Source: Idiomarina sp. PL1-037
GTDB lineage: Bacteria; Pseudomonadota; Gammaproteobacteria; Enterobacterales; Alteromonadaceae
DNA: 64,000 nt
Assembly: GCF_034422975.1 (NCBI RefSeq)
Contig: NZ_CP139873.1
Location: forward strand, 806,001 to 870,000
Direction: 5' to 3'
Under the pieces are notes generated by a model. The model was not told the DNA's origin, made no database searches, and saw nothing but the letters and a program-made list of their open reading frames with translations. Shown here one piece after another: positions 1-8,901 of the stretch. The stretch's first letter is position 1. Each line of letters begins with the position of its first letter. A program made the translations under genes and the position numbers.

Positions 1-1
1 A

Positions 2-313
2 CGGTATATGTGGTCGTTTGACGGGAAGAAATACACCGAAGTTGACGGCCCTGTGCAGTTCCGTCACGGCGAGCGCTTAAGGTTGGTGATGGTTAATGAC
101 ACCATGATGGATCATCCAATCCACTTACACGGTATGTGGATGGAACTTGAAAATGGACAGTATCCTCGTCCTCGTAAGCACACCATTAGTTTAAAACCAA
201 GCGAGAAAGTATCACTACTGATATCCGCTGATGCACCGGGAAGCTGGGCATTTCATTGTCATCTGCTTTATCACATGAAAGCGGGCATGTTTCGTGTGGT
301 AAATGTGGCATAA
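2..313 (+). CDS. copA: Multicopper oxidase CopA, C-terminal part
   Basis: This is the 3' end of a gene that begins left of the window. The readable 103 codons form the last cupredoxin domain of a periplasmic CopA-type multicopper oxidase, which oxidises Cu(I) and helps copper tolerance. The copper-site motifs are clear: HPIHLHG near the middle and HCHLLYHMKAGM near the end, giving the type 1/2/3 copper ligands with Met as axial type 1 ligand. copB follows immediately, its ribosome-binding site overlapping the copA stop, so the two are co-transcribed. The N-terminal Tat signal and first domains cannot be seen. Confidence 0.9.
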   Translation, partial: RYMWSFDGKKYTEVDGPVQFRHGERLRLVMVNDTMMDHPIHLHGMWMELENGQYPRPRKHTISLKPSEKVSLLISADAPGSWAFHCHLLYHMKAGMFRVVNVA

Positions 314-324
314 GGAGGAAGGCT

Positions 325-1068
325 ATGTACGCTAAATCATTGTTGTTCACTACAGCACTTTTACCCGCAGTGGCAATGGCGGGACATGCAGAGGAAGGCT
401 GGCCAGAGCCCGTTAAAGAATATTACACCGGGCAGGTATTATTTGACCGGCTGGAATTAACGCGAACAGACGAGGAAGAGAACGTTGCCGTTTGGGACAT
501 GATGGCTTGGTACGGTGGTGATTATCATCGGTTTGTCTTCAAAAGTGAGGGGGAAAATATTCAAGATGACGGAGAGCCCACTGACTTGGAAAGTGCTGAG
601 TTGTTATACGGCTACCTGATGTCTCCGTTTTGGTCGTTTCAGGCCGGTGTCGGTACGCGAGGCTCCTTATCGTCCGATGCCTCTATGGAAAATTATGCCG
701 TTGTTAGCTTCATGGGGCTGGCTCCGTATTGGTTTGAAATGGACAACTCGTTGATGGTGAACGAAGAAGGTGATGTCCAGTTTGTCAGCGAAACTGAATA
801 TGAGTGGCAGTTAACGCAAACATCGTACTTGCAGCCTCGTATTGAGTTAACAGCTAACCTAACAGATTCAGACAAATATGAGCGGGAGAGCGGGTTGAGT
901 AATTTGCGCGTGGGTTTGCGTTATCGACACGAGGTGAGTCGTGAATTTGCTCCTTATATCGGTATTTACTGGAACGGTGCGTTAGGAAACACGGCGGACC
1001 AGCTGAAACGTATGGGTGAAGATACGACTGAAACAGGCGTGGTCTTAGGGGCCAGAGTTTGGTTTTAA
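325..1068 (+). CDS. copB: Copper resistance outer-membrane protein CopB
   Basis: A 247-aa precursor. The start is the ATG at 325 because AGGAGG lies just upstream and the product then opens with a signal peptide (MYAKSLLFTTALLPAVAMA). The mature part is acidic and has the alternating beta-strand pattern of an outer-membrane barrel, ending in W-F, the usual C-terminal aromatic of outer-membrane proteins. CopB family members bind or sequester copper with CopA; here the Met/His-rich N-terminal stretch found in many homologues is very short, so the protein is at the short end of the family. It sits between copA and the broken copC in one operon. Confidence 0.85.
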   Translation: MYAKSLLFTTALLPAVAMAGHAEEGWPEPVKEYYTGQVLFDRLELTRTDEEENVAVWDMMAWYGGDYHRFVFKSEGENIQDDGEPTDLESAELLYGYLMSPFWSFQAGVGTRGSLSSDASMENYAVVSFMGLAPYWFEMDNSLMVNEEGDVQFVSETEYEWQLTQTSYLQPRIELTANLTDSDKYERESGLSNLRVGLRYRHEVSREFAPYIGIYWNGALGNTADQLKRMGEDTTETGVVLGARVWF

Positions 1069-1095
1069 TGGATGATAAAACAAAGAGGAAACAAC

Positions 1096-1350
1096 ATGAG
1101 AAACTTATTTAAATTAGCATTCGCCACCGCTTTATTTTTTAGTGCATGGGCCAACGCCCATGTCGGCATGACATCCAGTAGCCCGGAAGACGGTGCGACT
1201 TTGTCGGAGTCACCGGCGGAAATTACGATGAATTTTTCCGGTGATGTTCGCCTGGCTAAAATTATGCTGCACTCAGACGACGGTAAGATGGACTTCCCAG
1301 CTTTTACTAGACAGTCTGTAGATTCTGAAAGTACGCCTTTTCAAAGTTAG
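1096..1350 (+). pseudogene. copC: copC, truncated after about half the copper-binding domain
   Basis: The ATG at 1096 follows AGAGGA and starts a normal CopC signal peptide ending in A-N-A, so the mature protein begins with the His that is the first copper ligand of the family. The sequence then matches CopC (HVGMTSSSPEDGATLSESPA, then VRLAKIML) for about 50 residues and departs from it near residue 70. It ends at 84 aa instead of about 120, without the C-terminal Asp/His copper ligands. The 3' part is replaced by unrelated bases and a remnant of another gene. The protein is probably non-functional, although a short exported peptide could still be made. Confidence 0.75.
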
Positions 1351-1369
1351 CAGGCGATACCCCGCCTGT

Positions 1370-1570
1370 ATGAGAATGACGCTTTTTGGGATTGTAAAAC
1401 ATCTCGATAAAATTAAATATCTCAGTCTTCGCTTCGTTCCTGATCTGGGGATCAGCGATACTTTACCGACCAATAAGTTAAAGTTGATCGAATTGCCAGT
1501 ATTAAAGACCGGAGAATACGATTTTCATTGTCAGATGCAAAGGTATCTAGGAAAACTTATTGTCAAATAA
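1370..1570 (+). pseudogene. C-terminal remnant of a small periplasmic cupredoxin
   Basis: The frame encodes PDLGISDTLPTN then LKTGEYDFHCQM and GKLIVK, the ending of the small cupredoxin-like copper proteins (PF13473 type) that often sit in cop/czc/cus clusters. The N-terminal part is not recognisable. From memory of the family, a segment carrying a conserved Cys appears to be missing between LRFV and PDLGIS, so this looks internally deleted as well as 5'-truncated. It is in a different frame from copC just upstream, so it is not a continuation of that gene. No convincing ribosome-binding site was seen. Confidence 0.55.
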
Positions 1571-1712
1571 GTGAGACAAATAAGAGCTAATATGAATGAA
1601 AAAAAAGTGCTTATAACAACTATTATCACTCCTGAACTAGCTTAACCTATCACCAACCAGCAGCTAAACCCGAAATATTGGTAACTGTCCAGTGAAGTTA
1701 AGCTAGGTTATC

Positions 1713-3116
1713 TCACCCAGCGCAGCAAGATAATTGGCTAACATCTTTAGTAAACGTTTGAGCGCATAATTTTAAGCCTTCTACCATCGTAAGGTATGGG
1801 AAGAGCTCATCAGCCAACTCATTGACTGTCATTCCTGCTCTTATCGCCATTACAGCAGCTTGAATCAACTCACCAGCTTCTCCTGCGACGACTTGAACAC
1901 CGAGCAGCCGGCCGCTGCCACTTTCTGCGACAATTTTTATAAACCCTTGGGTATCGAAGTTAACCAATGCCCGTGGGACATTTTCAAGGCCCAACGTGCG
2001 GCTTTCGGTGACGTAACCACCAGTTTTAGCATCAGCTTCTGATAAACCCACCGTGGCGACTTGTGGATCAGTAAAGATAACCTCGGGCATGGCACTGAGA
2101 TCAAGATGCGCATCACCGCCCGTCATGTTAATAGCGGCTCGGCTGCCGCCTGCGGCGGCGACATAGACAAACTTCGGCTGATTCGTACAGTCGCCTGCCG
2201 CATATACTCTTGAGTTAGAGGTTTGCATGCGATCGTTAATCGTTATGGCACCGCGCTCGGTTTGTACGGCGATGGTTTCTAAATCGAGGTTTTCCGTATT
2301 GGGCGTGCGGCCTGTGGCCACGAGCAGTTGTTCTGCTTTTAATGTTCCGGCATTGGTTTTGAGAATGAAGTGTTGTCCGTCGTAACGCACTTCGCTGGCT
2401 TCTGTATGCTCAAGCACATTGATGCCTTCGTGATAAAAAACAGTGGCTATTGCCTCACCAATGGCAGGCTCGTCTTGGGATAACACCCGACTGCGAGCCA
2501 AAACAGTAACTTCACTACCGAGACGCGCGAAGGCCTGTGCTAATTCAAGAGCAACGACCGAGGCTCCAATAATAGCGAGGCGCTTAGGAATGTTACTTAG
2601 CCCTAATGCGCTTGTCGAAGTAAGGTAAGGGGTTTCAGCTAAGCCGGGGATGGGTGGTTGTGCGGGTCGGGCCCCGGTGCCGATAAAAGCACGGTCAAAG
2701 TGAACCGTTTGCTCACCGCCATCGCAAAGTGATACGGAAAGAGTTTCATCGTTTATAAAGCGGGCTTCGCCGTTAATAACGGTAATGGCGGAATTCTCTC
2801 TAAGAATACTCTGGTATTTGGATTCACGGAGTTCTTCTACCCGAGCCTGTTGTTGCTCGAGGAGAGCTGATCGATTTACCTTAAGAGTATGGGTACTTAA
2901 GCCTTTATCAAAAGGGCTTTCTCGCCGCAGTTGGGCGATATGAGCCGCTCGGATCATGATTTTAGACGGGACACAGCCAATATTGACACAAGTTCCGCCA
3001 ATAGTACCTCTCTCAATGAGCGTCACTCGGGCACCTCCCTCGGTCGCTTTGAGTGCCGCAGCCATCGCACTGCCGCCGCTACCAATGACAGCAATGTGTA
3101 AATTGTTATTACTCAT
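1713..3116 (-). CDS. merA: Mercuric reductase MerA
   Basis: A 467-aa flavoprotein that reduces Hg(II) to volatile Hg(0) with NADPH in the cytoplasm. Seen in the sequence: an N-terminal FAD-binding GSGGSAMAAALKA, the redox-active GGTCVNIGCVPSK disulfide motif, a second Rossmann motif (IGASVVALELA), the FAD-contacting AAGDC and the C-terminal vicinal Cys pair (LSCCAG) that takes over mercury. The N-terminal NmerA heavy-metal domain of Tn501-type MerA is absent, as in many shorter homologues. It is the last gene of the leftward merT-merP-merA operon; the start ATG follows an AAGGAGT-like site. Confidence 0.95.
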   Translation of the reverse strand: MSNNNLHIAVIGSGGSAMAAALKATEGGARVTLIERGTIGGTCVNIGCVPSKIMIRAAHIAQLRRESPFDKGLSTHTLKVNRSALLEQQQARVEELRESKYQSILRENSAITVINGEARFINDETLSVSLCDGGEQTVHFDRAFIGTGARPAQPPIPGLAETPYLTSTSALGLSNIPKRLAIIGASVVALELAQAFARLGSEVTVLARSRVLSQDEPAIGEAIATVFYHEGINVLEHTEASEVRYDGQHFILKTNAGTLKAEQLLVATGRTPNTENLDLETIAVQTERGAITINDRMQTSNSRVYAAGDCTNQPKFVYVAAAGGSRAAINMTGGDAHLDLSAMPEVIFTDPQVATVGLSEADAKTGGYVTESRTLGLENVPRALVNFDTQGFIKIVAESGSGRLLGVQVVAGEAGELIQAAVMAIRAGMTVNELADELFPYLTMVEGLKLCAQTFTKDVSQLSCCAG

Positions 3117-3171
3117 AACGGTTACTCCTTGGTCTTTCAGTTTTACAGCAGCTATAAGGCATTGTGATGTT

Positions 3172-3471
3172 TCATGACTGATTTTTTGGTGCCGTTGCTT
3201 TCAGTGTTGATGGGTATCCTGCATTTGTCGTTGCTTCAGTGAGCTGCTTAACTGACGTTTTTTCGTCGTCGAATGTCACGGTTGCATCCCGCTCTTCAAA
3301 ACGGACATCGACGGCGCTCACACCTGCAACTTGGCCAAGTGCAGCTTTGACAGTAATTGGGCAGGTGACGCATGTCATACCGGGTACTGATAGCGTAACC
3401 GTTTTCTCAACCGCCAATGCGGGCATGCTAAACAGTAAAAATAAAATGGTTGTTATCATTGTTTTTTTCAT
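3172..3471 (-). CDS. merP: Periplasmic mercury-binding protein MerP
   Basis: A 99-aa precursor with a signal peptide followed by a single heavy-metal-associated domain carrying GMTCVTC, the two-Cys Hg(II) site. It passes Hg(II) to MerT. The ATG at 3471 was chosen because AGGAGG lies about 10 bases upstream and because it gives a clean signal peptide (MKKTMITTILFLLFSMPALA); the longer reading adds only residues that overlap merT. It lies 13 bp after merT and 55 bp before merA in the same operon. Confidence 0.93.
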   Translation of the reverse strand: MKKTMITTILFLLFSMPALAVEKTVTLSVPGMTCVTCPITVKAALGQVAGVSAVDVRFEERDATVTFDDEKTSVKQLTEATTNAGYPSTLKATAPKNQS

Positions 3472-3484
3472 CGTGTATTGCCTC

Positions 3485-3835
3485 CTAGTAAAACAAAGGA
3501 ACAACATAGGGGTAAGCCAATGCTGTTAAAGTAAGCACCGCAACGAGCCAAAACATCACTTTGTAGCTCTTACGAGCATTTGGCGTTGCGCAGGTGTTAT
3601 CAGGGTTGCAGTCATCAGCACGCCGGTATATTCGACGCCAGGCAAAGAATATGGCAATCAATGCAATGGTAATAAAAATGGGTCGATAAGGCTCAAGTGC
3701 TGTGAGGCTCCCAATCCAGGCCCCGGATACACCGAGTGCAAGTAATATGAGGGGACCCAGACAACACGCAGATGCCAGAGTCGCTGCGATCCCTCCCGCG
3801 AGAAGAGAGCCCCGACCAGATTTTGAATTTGACAT
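3485..3835 (-). CDS. merT: Mercury transporter MerT
   Basis: A 116-aa inner-membrane protein with three hydrophobic segments. The first helix holds the vicinal Cys pair (ASACCLGP) that receives Hg(II) from MerP. A second Cys pair (DDCNPDNTCA) sits in the cytoplasmic loop, where the ion is handed to MerA. The start at 3835 has GGAG seven bases upstream. It is the first gene of the mer operon, directly behind the MerR-controlled promoter. Confidence 0.93.
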   Translation of the reverse strand: MSNSKSGRGSLLAGGIAATLASACCLGPLILLALGVSGAWIGSLTALEPYRPIFITIALIAIFFAWRRIYRRADDCNPDNTCATPNARKSYKVMFWLVAVLTLTALAYPYVVPLFY

Positions 3836-3874
3836 AAGAGTAACTCCTTCGGGCATTTTGCTTTAATGTGTTAA

Positions 3875-3905
3875 TCTTAAACCCGTACCTCACTACGGAA
3901 GCAAT
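3875..3905 (-). promoter_or_regulatory. mer operator/promoter (PmerTPA)
   Basis: Read on the minus strand, TTGCTT (3900-3905) and TAAGAT (3875-3880) are separated by 19 bases, the over-long spacer characteristic of MerR-family promoters. The spacer carries a perfect dyad, CCGTA-N6-TACGG (3884-3899), the position and sequence type of the Tn501/Tn21 mer operator. MerR would untwist this spacer when it binds Hg(II) and would also repress its own divergent gene. Confidence 0.9.
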
Positions 3906-3909
3906 AGCT

Positions 3910-4353
3910 ATGTTAAAAAAACGCAACGTAATGACAATTGGCACGCTGGCCAAAACAGCCGGCGTGGGCGTGGAAACGGTGCGCTATTATCAGCGCCGAG
4001 GGCTAATGAGCGAGCCGGAAAAGCCGTATGGGGGGATCCGACATTACGACGAACAAGCGCTTGCTCGGCTTCATTTTATTCGCGCGTCTCAATGGCTTGG
4101 ATTTAGTCTGGATGAAATTGGTGAGCTATTAACTCTGCAAGATGGCGCTCATTGCGATGAGGCACGGGAGCTTGGGGAGCAAAAGCTCACCAGTGTTCGT
4201 CGAAAGATATCGCACTTACAGCAAATTGAACGAGCGTTGAATGAGCTGGTGCAAAAATGCAGCGCCGGACACGGAGATGTCTATTGTCCACTGATGGCCT
4301 CGCTTAATGACGGGGTTGAGGACGCTACCACGGACAAACATAAGGTGCGTTAG
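3910..4353 (+). CDS. merR: Mercury-responsive regulator MerR
   Basis: A 147-aa MerR-family activator/repressor with an N-terminal winged helix (TIGTLAKTAGVGVETVRYYQ) and a long dimerisation helix. Starting at the ATG at 3910, the three cysteines fall at residues 82, 117 and 126, exactly the Hg(II)-binding positions of Tn501 MerR, which supports this start over the alternatives. It is divergent from merTPA and overlooks the 19-bp-spacer promoter between them. Confidence 0.93.
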   Translation: MLKKRNVMTIGTLAKTAGVGVETVRYYQRRGLMSEPEKPYGGIRHYDEQALARLHFIRASQWLGFSLDEIGELLTLQDGAHCDEARELGEQKLTSVRRKISHLQQIERALNELVQKCSAGHGDVYCPLMASLNDGVEDATTDKHKVR

Positions 4354-4404
4354 TCTGTGTAGTAAAACTTTTGAGCGGAGTTCTTTAACTGAATTGCTTT
4401 ATAG

Positions 4405-4740
4405 CTAACGCCAGCCATACACAAGAATCCCCATACCGGTTAGCACAAACGCCGTGCCAATCAGGTCGAAATTGGATAGTGGCGATTTATCGACAATTCG
4501 CAGCCAGACTATGGCAGTTAACACGTAAATACCACCATAAGCTGCGTAGACCCGCCCGCTTTCCGCCGGATGAAGTGTTAACAAGTAAGCAAATAAGGCT
4601 AAGCTCACTGCCGCCGGAATGAGCAACCAAACCGAATGGCCCTCTTTGAGCCATAGGTAGGGTAAATAGCAACCAACAATTTCTGCAATTGCGGTTGCGA
4701 TAAATAAGCCCAGTGTTTTCATTAAAAATAATGCACTCAT
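4405..4740 (-). CDS. YnfA/UPF0060 family membrane protein
   Basis: A 111-aa protein of four transmembrane helices resembling E. coli YnfA throughout ([37 protein letters not shown]). The family is related to small-multidrug-resistance pumps, but its substrate is not established. Its start lies two bases after the stop of the CDF exporter gene upstream, so it is probably translated as the second gene of that operon. Families of this type recur in mer and czc clusters, which suggests, but does not show, a role in metal tolerance. Confidence 0.85.
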
Positions 4741-4742
4741 TA

Positions 4743-5630
4743 TCAGTTGTCCCTACAGGCTTCATCAGGATCTTCTAGTTCTACCGTTGTATGGCTTAAA
4801 GCATAGGGCGCAAGGACGTCATCGATGCGCTGTTTTAAATCGCTACGGGCCTCGATATCAAGGTTTTTAGATAACACCAAATGAACGGTTAATACATGCT
4901 CCTCGCCATCTAGTGACCAAAAATGCAGATGGTGTAGGTCAGCAACATGAGGTAGCTCCAGCAAAGTGTCAGCGACTTGTCTGTAGGTTTCTTTGTCCGG
5001 AGTTGCTTGTATGAAGAGTTTCAGCGTTGCCCACAGGTTGCGCAGCACATTCACTAAAATAAATAGAGTAAAACCAATCGACAGTAGCGGATCGAGAATT
5101 GGCCAATCCACAAACAGCAAAACAATACCAACGATAAGTACAGCGACCCAGCCGAGAACATCCTCCAGCAAGTGCCAGTTAATAACGCGTTCGTTTAACG
5201 TTTTGCCCTCTGACAATTTGTAAGCAGCAAATCCATTAACTGTAATGCCAACGACGGCTAAAGCAATCATGCCATCAGCGACGGGCATCTGAGGGTTCCA
5301 GAGTCTGGGAATTGCTTCCACAAGTACCCAGGCAGAGCCTGCGATTAACACAACGGCATTAATAAATGCACCGGCAAGATTCAGTCTTTTATAACCGTAG
5401 GTAAAGTGTTGGTTAGCCTGTTTTTTGCCAAGTTTATTTAGTATCCACGCGAGACCTAACGACAGGCTATCGCCAAGATCATGAACGGCATCAGCTAAAA
5501 TGGCGGTACTGTTGGTAAGAAAACCACCAATGAACTCAATAATGGTAAAAACAAAGTTAAGCAGGAATGCCCAACCTAATCGGTTGGACGGCATGTCCTT
5601 TGAGTGATCATGGTTATGGTGATGTCCCAT
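4743..5630 (-). CDS. czcD: Cation diffusion facilitator (CzcD-like)
   Basis: A 295-aa zinc/cadmium/cobalt exporter of the inner membrane. It starts with a His-rich metal-binding tail ([10 protein letters not shown]), has six transmembrane segments and shows the paired site-A ligands of the family: HDLGD in helix 2 and HLLED in helix 5. The C-terminal cytoplasmic domain ([14 protein letters not shown]) is the ferredoxin-like metal-sensing fold. It lies 60 bp downstream of czcA and on the same strand, with the ynfA-like gene behind it, so it probably belongs to the leftward czc operon. Confidence 0.92.
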
Positions 5631-5692
5631 AATACGTTCCTCTTTTAATAAAAGGGGGCGACAATAACCGCCCCCTTAAATGCTATTGAACC

Positions 5693-8600
5693 CTAACGGC
5701 TCAGATCCTTAATTTTTTGTTTCGAAAACCAAGGATAGAGCACGGGTAAGATAACCAATGTCAGCAGAGTAGCTGATACCAAACCACCAACAATGACGGT
5801 AGCCAGTGGGCGTTGAATTTCAGCCCCTGCACCGGTTGCAAACAGCATGGGAATGAGTCCTAACGCTGAGGTTATTGCTGTCATTAATACCGGGCGTAGT
5901 CGCGACCACGCGCCATCAAACACGGCATCATTAACCGCATGCCCATCGGTTATTCTCTGGTTAATACTCTCGACCAGAACCACACCGTTTAGTACCGCCA
6001 CACCAAACAGTGTGATGAAACCCACGGCGCTGGGCACCGATAAGTACTGTCCTGACACATAGAGTGCCACAATACCGCCGATGACTGCCAATGGTACATT
6101 CACCAAAATCAACATGGCTTGACCCATGGTGCCGAAAGCAAAATAAAGCAGCAGGGCGATGAGTGCCAGCGATATGGGAACGACAATGGACAAGCGCTCC
6201 TGTGCTCGTTGTTGACTTTCGAACTGGCCACCAATGTCGACTGAGTAACCGGTTGGTAAATCCACCTTCTCGTCAATCGCCTTCCTAATATCGGCAACCA
6301 CGCTACCCATGTCACGACCCTGAACGTTCGATTGAATCACAACGCGACGCTGTACGTCATCACGACGGATTTGCGGTGGTCCTGATTCAATTGCGACGTG
6401 GGCGACTTCGCCTAAGGTTACCCAGGCCCCTGAGGGAGTTAACAGGCGTAACGAACGAATAGACTCCGGCGTATCGCGGAATTGCTTGGCCAGCCGCACG
6501 TAAATATCATAGCGCTCATTACCGCGAATGATCTGGCCTGCCGAAGCGCCACCCAAGCCATTGTCGACAACGCTCAGTACATCGGTGACATTTAAGCCGT
6601 AGCGTGAGAGTTGCTGGCGTTTCGGCGAAACCACGAGTTGTGCTTCACCTTTTATTTGCTCCATCGCTACAGCAACCGCCCCGTCAACTTGCTTGACGGC
6701 ACCTTCTATTTCCTGGCCTTTACGGGCCAACACGTCAAGCTCGGGTCCAAATAGTTTGATGGCTAGCTGCGATTTTACACCTGAGAGCAGTTCATCAACC
6801 CGTGTTGCAATAGGTTGTGAAAAATTAAACAACAAGCCTGGGTGAGCATCTAGTTTTGCCTCCATTTTTTCTTGTAAGGCGTAGCGATCGGATGCCGTTG
6901 TCCATTCGGATTGCGGCTTAAGGCCCACATATATCTCGATGTTGCTGATAGGCTCTGGATCACCGCCCACTTCAGCTCGTCCAATGCGGCTGAGTGCGTA
7001 GGTGGTTTCCGGGAACGACATCAGGATTTTTTCAAGCTTCGGAGCCACCTCTAAGGCCGTTTCAAGGTTAGAGGAGGGGGCTAATGTCACGCGAATATTA
7101 ATCGTGCCTTCTTCCAATTCGGGCGCAAATTCTGTGCCGAGACGAGGCACTAACACCAAAGCGCCGACAAACAGCACACCGGCCAGGGTAATAACAGCCT
7201 TTTTACTGCGTAACGCCACCGATAATAGTCTTTTATAACCATTATCTAGTGGTTTAAGCAGTTTATTTTCACGAGGCTTAATACCCCGACTGAAAAAGTA
7301 ACTGGCTAATGCCGGTACAACCATGATGGCCACAAAAACCGCGGAGATAATGGCCAACATAATACTGATAGCCATGGGCTCAAATAATTTAGCTTCAACA
7401 CCCTGAAAACTAAACAGTGGCATAAAGACCACCAAGATAATCATGGCGGCAAAGAATACCGGTCGTGCCACTTCGTTCGCCGCTTCCTTAACTCGCAGCT
7501 TGATACCATGGCTATCGAGTTTGGCTGCCTGAGGATCTGGGTCGCGGTGCTCTGTGCGTTGCTCGGCGTCGTCTTGGTGTTCACTATCCGGACGACTTAA
7601 GTGCTTAAAGATGTTTTCAACCATCACCACGGAGCCGTCGACCAGCATACCAATGGCAACAGCAATCCCGCCCAGCGACATCAGGTTAGCTGACATGCCC
7701 ATCGCGGACATTACCATCAGGGCAATGGCGATAGAAACGGGAATGGACAGTAACACTAAAAAAGTAGCGCGTATGTTGAGCAAAAACAGTGCTAATACTG
7801 CGATAATAAAGACAAAGGCAATGAGCAGTGAATACGCGACCGTAGATACGGCTTTTTGTATTAAATCGGCCTGATCATAATACGGCTCAAAGGTGACACC
7901 CTCGGGTAATGCTTGCTGAATAAGCGGAATGCGCTTTTTAATACCGTCGATAGTGGCTTTGGTATTCGAGCCCATGCGTTTGAGCACAATACCCGATACC
8001 ACTTCGCCCAGCTGGTTGACCTCGCCGTCGACTTTACGCGACATTGAGACCGCCCCCTGGCGAATTTCACTACCGATTTCGACGTCGGCAACCTGGCCCA
8101 GTGTTACGGAAACGCCGTCAACGGTTTTGAGCGGTATTTGTCGTATTTGTTGCAGGCCTTTTTTACCGCTATCCAACCAACCGGTGCCGCGAATAACCAA
8201 CTGCTCCTGACCGCGGGGCATATACCAACCACCAACGTTACCGTTATTATTGTTGACCGCGCCCATTACGTCTTGCTGGGTAAGGTCGTAAGACAACAGC
8301 TTAGCGGGATTGAGGTTAACCTGATATTGCTTAACTTCGCCGCCAAAGGACAAGACTTCGGTAATTCCCTCAACGGGCATTAGTAGCAGTTTAACCACAT
8401 AGTCGTTTAGACTGCGTAACTCCATACTGCTGACACCGGAGCCCGGTTCGGCAAGTAGCAGATACTGATAAACCTGGCCTAGGCCGGAGGAGTTAGGACC
8501 CATTTCGGGTGTACCTACGCCTTCGGGTATCAACTCCTTTGCCGCCTGCAGTCGTTCAAACACCAGTTGCCGGGCAAAGTAGATATCGACACTCTCGTCA

Positions 8601-8890
8601 AACACCACTGTAATGCCCGATAAACCTGTTTTTGAGATTGACCGAACCTCTTTGACGTCGGGCAGAGCATACATCACCGACTCTATCGGATAGGTAATCA
8701 GCTGCTCGACTTCGGTCGCTGCTAACCCGGGGGCCTCCGTATTTACCGTTACCTGAACGTTGGTAACATCGGGGAAGGCATCCAGATTAAGTTTGGGAAT
8801 AACAAAAAATGACGCAATGCTGATGCTGAATAAAGCCAATACCAATAACAGGCGATTAGCGACAGCAAACTGAATAATGCGCTGAAACAT
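5693..8890 (-). CDS. czcA: Heavy-metal RND efflux pump, inner-membrane subunit (set 1)
   Basis: A 1065-aa RND transporter of the heavy-metal efflux family: 12 transmembrane helices, two large periplasmic loops, and typical motifs such as NLDAFPDVTNVQV near the N terminus and DGSVVMVEN in helix 4. The helix-4 signature near residues 404-418 reads GGIAVAIGMLVDG and lacks the first Asp of the Co/Zn/Cd-type DFG-x3-D signature, so its substrate range may differ from that of the second RND pump at 16387. A charged hydrophilic insertion (about residues 428-460) follows helix 4. It works with the adaptor and outer-membrane channel encoded directly upstream. Confidence 0.93.
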   Translation of the reverse strand: MFQRIIQFAVANRLLLVLALFSISIASFFVIPKLNLDAFPDVTNVQVTVNTEAPGLAATEVEQLITYPIESVMYALPDVKEVRSISKTGLSGITVVFDESVDIYFARQLVFERLQAAKELIPEGVGTPEMGPNSSGLGQVYQYLLLAEPGSGVSSMELRSLNDYVVKLLLMPVEGITEVLSFGGEVKQYQVNLNPAKLLSYDLTQQDVMGAVNNNNGNVGGWYMPRGQEQLVIRGTGWLDSGKKGLQQIRQIPLKTVDGVSVTLGQVADVEIGSEIRQGAVSMSRKVDGEVNQLGEVVSGIVLKRMGSNTKATIDGIKKRIPLIQQALPEGVTFEPYYDQADLIQKAVSTVAYSLLIAFVFIIAVLALFLLNIRATFLVLLSIPVSIAIALMVMSAMGMSANLMSLGGIAVAIGMLVDGSVVMVENIFKHLSRPDSEHQDDAEQRTEHRDPDPQAAKLDSHGIKLRVKEAANEVARPVFFAAMIILVVFMPLFSFQGVEAKLFEPMAISIMLAIISAVFVAIMVVPALASYFFSRGIKPRENKLLKPLDNGYKRLLSVALRSKKAVITLAGVLFVGALVLVPRLGTEFAPELEEGTINIRVTLAPSSNLETALEVAPKLEKILMSFPETTYALSRIGRAEVGGDPEPISNIEIYVGLKPQSEWTTASDRYALQEKMEAKLDAHPGLLFNFSQPIATRVDELLSGVKSQLAIKLFGPELDVLARKGQEIEGAVKQVDGAVAVAMEQIKGEAQLVVSPKRQQLSRYGLNVTDVLSVVDNGLGGASAGQIIRGNERYDIYVRLAKQFRDTPESIRSLRLLTPSGAWVTLGEVAHVAIESGPPQIRRDDVQRRVVIQSNVQGRDMGSVVADIRKAIDEKVDLPTGYSVDIGGQFESQQRAQERLSIVVPISLALIALLLYFAFGTMGQAMLILVNVPLAVIGGIVALYVSGQYLSVPSAVGFITLFGVAVLNGVVLVESINQRITDGHAVNDAVFDGAWSRLRPVLMTAITSALGLIPMLFATGAGAEIQRPLATVIVGGLVSATLLTLVILPVLYPWFSKQKIKDLSR

Positions 8891-8901
8891 ACAACCTCCT
8901 G

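Noticed and set aside
1370..1570. Continuation of copC by a simple frameshift
   Set aside because: The downstream frame matches a cupredoxin ending, not the C-terminal half of CopC.
4487..4765. Alternative minus-strand frame over the ynfA-like gene
   Set aside because: It is a frame shadow; the ynfA-like frame has full-length family similarity.
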